Shown here: positions 6,644 to 9,311 of the stretch, in pieces | Numbering within the stretch: the first letter of the stretch is position 1 | How the letters are laid out: every line of letters begins with the position of its first letter | Position numbers and translations under genes: made by a program | NCBI GenBank assembly: GCA_002491065.1 | Contig: DKVF01000056.1 | Location: 1,337 to 10,647, forward strand | Direction: 5' to 3' | Source: Peptococcaceae bacterium UBA7185 | GTDB lineage: Bacteria; Bacillota; Peptococcia; Peptococcales; Peptococcaceae | DNA length: 9,311 nucleotides | The notes under the pieces: model-generated | Told to the model about the DNA's origin: nothing | What the model saw: the letters and a program-made list of their open reading frames with translations, nothing else | The model's database searches: none

Positions 6644-6656
6644 ACATACTGTATGT
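6644..6656. repeat. 13-bp palindrome upstream of the nitroreductase promoter
   Basis: ACATAC and GTATGT arms flank one central base. It lies about 60 bp upstream of the -10 box. This could be a binding site for a dimeric regulator. It does not match the LexA box. Short palindromes of this length also occur by chance. Confidence 0.3.
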
Positions 6657-6692
6657 TCTCACTCAATCCCTCCTGTTTTTCCGCTGTTCTTT

Positions 6693-6699
6693 TTCGACA
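6693..6699 (-). promoter_or_regulatory. Consensus 0A box (possible Spo0A site)
   Basis: TGTCGAA on the minus strand is an exact match to the Spo0A-binding consensus. It lies about 110 bp upstream of the -10 box of the unit that holds the Spo0E-like gene. About one exact 7-mer match is expected by chance in a window of this size on both strands, so position is the main support. Confidence 0.28.
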
Positions 6700-6766
6700 T
6701 ACATTTTTTTGCAATATTAAAGAAAAGGCGAAAATAGGCACCCTCTTTTTCTGCAGAAATATGCGT

Positions 6767-6797
6767 AAAAAATCGGCAGAAGCTATGCTCCTGCCGA
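6767..6797 (-). terminator. Rho-independent terminator overlapping the 3' end of yqfD
   Basis: TCGGCAG and CTGCCGA form a 7-bp GC-rich stem with an 11-nt loop, followed on the minus strand by six T residues. The yqfD stop codon lies in the loop, and the upstream arm encodes the last residues of YqfD. It closes the DUF421-yqfC-yqfD block. Confidence 0.82.
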
Positions 6798-8063
6798 AAG
6801 ATTCCCATTCTGTTCATTCTGTATAAATTCTTCCTCGTTTTCCTGTTCATTGACCGGCAATTGTGCTTGCCGCACCTGCGCCAAATTGGCATCTATCAGC
6901 CAAACCACTTTAACCTGCACCACATTCTCTATCTCTGGCTGATATACGCCGATGCTCTCCCGAATCATGCGGCTTCCCGCAGGCATTTGCTCCTGCAATC
7001 GTTTTCTTGCCCGTTCTACCGCTAACAAATATGCATCCTCTTTTGTATATGTTCTTTCCACCAATTGTTTTTCCTGAAATATTGTCGTTCGTAAATAAAC
7101 TGGCAAGGAAAAATTTTGCCAATGCAGTAAACTATGCTGCTCTGTCTGTTGATAACCATACATATAAGGAGATTCCCTTGAACCGCGGAACACAAACTGA
7201 TGTCCATTCCATACCAAAGCCAACTGTTTTTCTTCCTGTCCTGTCGTTTGAAAACTGTGTTCCGTCAGCGCACAAGTCCCGATCACTTCACATTCCTGCT
7301 CGCCAGACACTACTGCCTGTGCCCGCACTGTAAAGGGCTGACCTACCGGCACAAACTCTCCGTTTTCATTGCGTTCACGGTCAGGATATTCCCAGCCTCC
7401 TACCAAAATCTGTCCTTTTTTTACCCAATCCCCTCGCTTTACCAATGCAGTGCCGCGAAATACCAACAGCTCTGTCACTCTGCCGTCCCGCCCTGCTACG
7501 ATGCTGCCCGCCGCTTTCTCAAGCTGCTCGTCAGGCAGCCGTTCTTTCACCGTAATGGAAAGTGTTGTCCCATCAGGTTCTAAACGAATCCAGACAAACT
7601 CAGGATGCTCCTGCACAATTTGCTGCTCCAATTCATCATAATCAAATTTGTCCTTACGAGAGCCTGGCACCAATCCATATTCCTGCACCAAAGCAATCAT
7701 ATGGGCATCGCTGTACTGTACATTTCCCTGCACAGTATAGCCCCAAAGAAAAGACAATAACAAATATACCAACGAAAAAGCCAATGCACTTCCCAATAAT
7801 AAACCCTTTCTGCGTTTCATCCGGCTAATCACAAAAGGCAAACCGTACTTATGCTCCACATGAAAAGGGCAGCCCTGTTCCCGCAGCAAATTTTTCACTG
7901 CCGGAAAGTCATCCAACTGAATCAGGATGTAAAAAAAATTCTGGCGCTGTTCCGCACGGTAAATCATGATTCCCCGTTCTGGCAGCTGACGCAACAAAAA
8001 CGTCGTATACTGCTCTGCAAAACGCAGCTCTACCATTCCGCCCAAGATCTGTTCAAACTTCAT
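6783..8063 (-). CDS. yqfD: Sporulation protein YqfD
   Basis: YqfD is a mother-cell sporulation protein of spore-forming Bacillota; its molecular role is not settled. The 426-residue product has an N-terminal cytoplasmic part with the family-typical GLPFVISRMKRRKG at 74-87. One membrane helix spans about 87-108. A large C-terminal part, presumed extracytoplasmic, includes the WIRLEPDGTTLSITVKE segment and a GRDGRVTELLV block. Bacillus subtilis YqfD is about 400 residues, so length fits. I chose the ATG at 8063, which overlaps the yqfC stop by 11 nt (ATGAAGTTTGA), with AGGTG just upstream. An open frame extends to 8108, but that start would lie well inside yqfC. No phoH follows, unlike B. subtilis; the gene ends at a built-in terminator. 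Confidence 0.92.
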   Translation of the reverse strand: MKFEQILGGMVELRFAEQYTTFLLRQLPERGIMIYRAEQRQNFFYILIQLDDFPAVKNLLREQGCPFHVEHKYGLPFVISRMKRRKGLLLGSALAFSLVYLLLSFLWGYTVQGNVQYSDAHMIALVQEYGLVPGSRKDKFDYDELEQQIVQEHPEFVWIRLEPDGTTLSITVKERLPDEQLEKAAGSIVAGRDGRVTELLVFRGTALVKRGDWVKKGQILVGGWEYPDRERNENGEFVPVGQPFTVRAQAVVSGEQECEVIGTCALTEHSFQTTGQEEKQLALVWNGHQFVFRGSRESPYMYGYQQTEQHSLLHWQNFSLPVYLRTTIFQEKQLVERTYTKEDAYLLAVERARKRLQEQMPAGSRMIRESIGVYQPEIENVVQVKVVWLIDANLAQVRQAQLPVNEQENEEEFIQNEQNGNLSAGA

Positions 8064-8334
8064 AGCGCACCTGCCCAATTTTGCCTTCCACATAAAAGGC
8101 CTCTGCACTCAAAGAAGTAATCACCAATCCTGTGCCTTCAATATAGATTCGATAATTTCCCGTTTTCACCATAACCAATTCCGATGAATATTGTAAAATT
8201 CCGTCATGATTTTCTATTCCGCATTGCAAATTACCCAACAGCGTAACCCTGGGCAACTGTAAAACCAAGTTTTTTGGCAGACTTTTCACTTTGTCCACAG
8301 TCTGCTGCAAATTTACTTTTTCCTGCGTCACCAT
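8053..8334 (-). CDS. yqfC: Sporulation protein YqfC (YabP/YqfC family)
   Basis: This small 93-residue protein has the YabP/YqfC family core: LPKNLVLQLPRVTLLGN at 19-35, IENHDGILQYS at 40-50, then a YIEGTGLVITSL and VEGKIGQV region. The fold is a compact beta-rich domain. In B. subtilis the gene is expressed in the mother cell under sigma-E and sits just before yqfD, as here. The exact function is unknown. I chose the ATG at 8334 because AAAGGA lies 6 nt upstream and the length matches family members. The in-frame ATG at 8352 has only a weak site. The gene lies about 70 nt after the DUF421 gene with no terminator between, so readthrough is possible. Confidence 0.92.
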   Translation of the reverse strand: MVTQEKVNLQQTVDKVKSLPKNLVLQLPRVTLLGNLQCGIENHDGILQYSSELVMVKTGNYRIYIEGTGLVITSLSAEAFYVEGKIGQVRYEV

Positions 8335-8376
8335 ACCGCTTCCTTTCCGCATAACATTTCTTTCTCGTTTTCTTCA

Positions 8377-8404
8377 TGTATATGCAGAAAAGAAACTGAT
8401 ATTC
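8377..8404 (-). promoter_or_regulatory. Candidate sigma-E-type promoter of yqfCD
   Basis: On the minus strand GAATATC (8398-8404) matches 6 of 7 of the sigma-E -35 pattern and CATATACA (8377-8384) matches 6 of 8 of the -10 pattern, with a 13-nt spacer. An alternative sigma-A reading of the same bases is TTGAAT-18-TATACA. The -35 overlaps the DUF421 stop codon. Sigma-E control of yqfC in Bacillus supports the first reading. Confidence 0.48.
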
Positions 8405-9188
8405 AAAACAGATTTTTACTCGGCTTGTCCTTTGCATCGAATTGAATGTTATCTAAAGAAAGTTCCGGCGTATCTTCCTCTGAAATATCCATCATACCTG
8501 GCACGACATCGTCAAACAAATCCACCTGTAGCTTTCTCTGCTTATTTACTGTGGCCAGACATACCTGTGACGCATTGGCAATATTCCGTTTGCGGAGTGC
8601 CTCCACTAGCCATTTGCCATCTAAATCCATGGCCCGTAAATTTTCATAAATAATCTGACCATCCACGATCACTTCCACCGCTAAACCCTTGGACTGGGCA
8701 CGCACCTTCAGATCCTGTCGGGTTACTTCCTGAAAAGCTGGCTTTTTCAAAACACTCAACTCACCAGATTGCTCTATGATTGCCAGCTCCAATTCTTTAT
8801 AATCAAAAATACTCTCCGCACGCAATAGCATTGTCAATTCATCTAAATCCATATGCATCTTGCGAAGATTGTCTTCCAAAATATTTCCGTCCTGAATGAC
8901 AATGACCGGCTCACCAGCCATAGCTTTACGGAATTTTCGGTTTTTCAACGCCAGCCAGGATACGCCCAGTGTTAAAATGCCATAGGTGATCAACCCCACC
9001 AAATGATCCGGCGCATTGGCCAAATCATCGGTAGCCATATTGGCTGCAATGGAGCCGAATGTTATTCCATTCAGATATTCATAAAAAGTCAATTGGCTCA
9101 CCTGCTGCTTGCCCAAAAGCCGTGTCAACAAAAAAAGAATTATAAACGATACTACCGTTTGTAAAAACACAATCCCCACATTTGTCAT
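8403..9188 (-). CDS. DUF421 (YetF-like) membrane protein
   Basis: This 261-residue protein has three membrane segments in its first 85 residues, at about 4-24, 36-52 and 60-80. Two copies of the DUF421 cytoplasmic motif follow. The first contains GEPVIVIQDGNILEDNLRK, the LTMLLRAESIFDYKELELAIIE helix and SGELSVLKKP. The second contains VDGQIIYENLRAMDL and a WLVEALRKRNI helix. An acidic tail (ISEEDTPELSLDNIQFD) closes the protein. B. subtilis has several paralogues (YetF, YdfR, YdfS and others); some relatives, such as the 2Duf protein, sit in spore membranes, but the biochemical role is unknown. I chose ATG 9188, with GGAGG 9 nt upstream; an in-frame TTG at 9197 abuts that site. It begins its own transcription unit after the terminator at 9253-9288. 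Confidence 0.9.
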   Translation of the reverse strand: MTNVGIVFLQTVVSFIILFLLTRLLGKQQVSQLTFYEYLNGITFGSIAANMATDDLANAPDHLVGLITYGILTLGVSWLALKNRKFRKAMAGEPVIVIQDGNILEDNLRKMHMDLDELTMLLRAESIFDYKELELAIIEQSGELSVLKKPAFQEVTRQDLKVRAQSKGLAVEVIVDGQIIYENLRAMDLDGKWLVEALRKRNIANASQVCLATVNKQRKLQVDLFDDVVPGMMDISEEDTPELSLDNIQFDAKDKPSKNLF

Positions 9189-9222
9189 TCTGCCCAACCT
9201 CCGTTTTTCTTTTCGTATCCAC

Positions 9223-9253
9223 TAGTATCAAACACATGGGCAGAAAGTATACA
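9223..9253 (-). promoter_or_regulatory. Weak candidate promoter of the DUF421 gene
   Basis: The terminator upstream implies a promoter in the 65 bases that remain. The best pair I see on the minus strand is TGTATA (9248-9253) and GATACTA (9223-9229), 18 nt apart, loosely like a forespore (sigma-G) site. No good sigma-A pair is present. The match is poor. Confidence 0.22.
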
Positions 9254-9288
9254 AAAAAGCGAAGAAAGCAATTTTCCCCTTTCTCCGC
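9253..9288 (-). terminator. Rho-independent terminator of a gene upstream of the window
   Basis: A 10-bp stem, GCGGAGAAAG with CTTTCTTCGC on the minus strand (one G-U pair), has a 10-nt loop and is followed by six T residues. It lies upstream of the DUF421 gene and so ends transcription from a leftward gene beyond 9311. Confidence 0.75.
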
Positions 9289-9311
9289 TCTGATGTGGTA
9301 TAAAAAAAGTT

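Noticed and set aside
6644..6656. LexA (SOS) box
   Set aside because: The palindrome is ACATAC-N-GTATGT; it does not give the GAAC-N4-GTTC pattern of Gram-positive LexA sites.
6600..6766. Further short genes between yqfD and the nitroreductase
   Set aside because: Frames of 6-13 codons following AGGAGG-like runs are present, but they are too short and resemble nothing; the stretch reads as regulatory spacer.
1..9311. CRISPR array, insertion sequence, phage or tRNA genes
   Set aside because: No repeated spacers, transposase or integrase motifs, terminal repeats or cloverleaf sequences were seen; base use is even across the window.

Overview
The window is about 43% G+C by eye, and every gene I can support lies on the minus strand, so transcription runs from high to low coordinates. 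Gene content points to an endospore-forming member of the Bacillota, most likely a clostridium-like anaerobe. It holds the YqfC/YqfD sporulation pair, a Spo0E-type small protein, a degenerate LytM-fold membrane protein resembling SpoIVFA, and a DUF421 membrane protein. I see no mobile element, CRISPR array, tRNA or rRNA. I cannot name the genus.

There are three apparent transcription blocks, read from the right. Block 1 (9253 to 6767) starts just after the terminator of an upstream gene that lies outside the window. It carries a DUF421 membrane protein, then yqfC and yqfD, which overlap by 11 nt. A sigma-E-like site in front of yqfC overlaps the DUF421 stop codon. A terminator hairpin built into the last codons of yqfD ends the block. 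Block 2 (about 6590 to 5652) starts at an extended -10 promoter. It carries a nitroreductase and a 54-residue Spo0E-like gene that a 60-residue ORF cutoff would miss, possibly followed by a tiny coupled ORF, and ends at a 12-bp terminator stem. Block 3 (5441 to 67) starts at a very good sigma-A promoter. It carries plsC, recQ, an AI-2E-family transporter, pheA and a SpoIVFA-like gene, and ends at a perfect 11-bp terminator stem. The first four genes overlap or nearly abut, so they are probably one operon. The last gene follows an 89-nt gap and may also have its own sporulation promoter.

Block 3 mixes unrelated housekeeping roles: phosphatidic acid synthesis, DNA repair, membrane export and phenylalanine biosynthesis. 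Blocks 1 and 2 and the tail of block 3 share a sporulation theme: phosphorelay control (Spo0E-like), mother-cell proteins (YqfC, YqfD) and a SigK-checkpoint-like protein (SpoIVFA-like).

I did not find a wholly new system. The most notable points are the short Spo0E-like gene, a PheA whose N-terminal chorismate mutase domain has lost key catalytic residues, a RecQ that keeps its zinc and HRDC domains but lacks the winged helix between them, and a LytM-fold protein with every metal ligand replaced.
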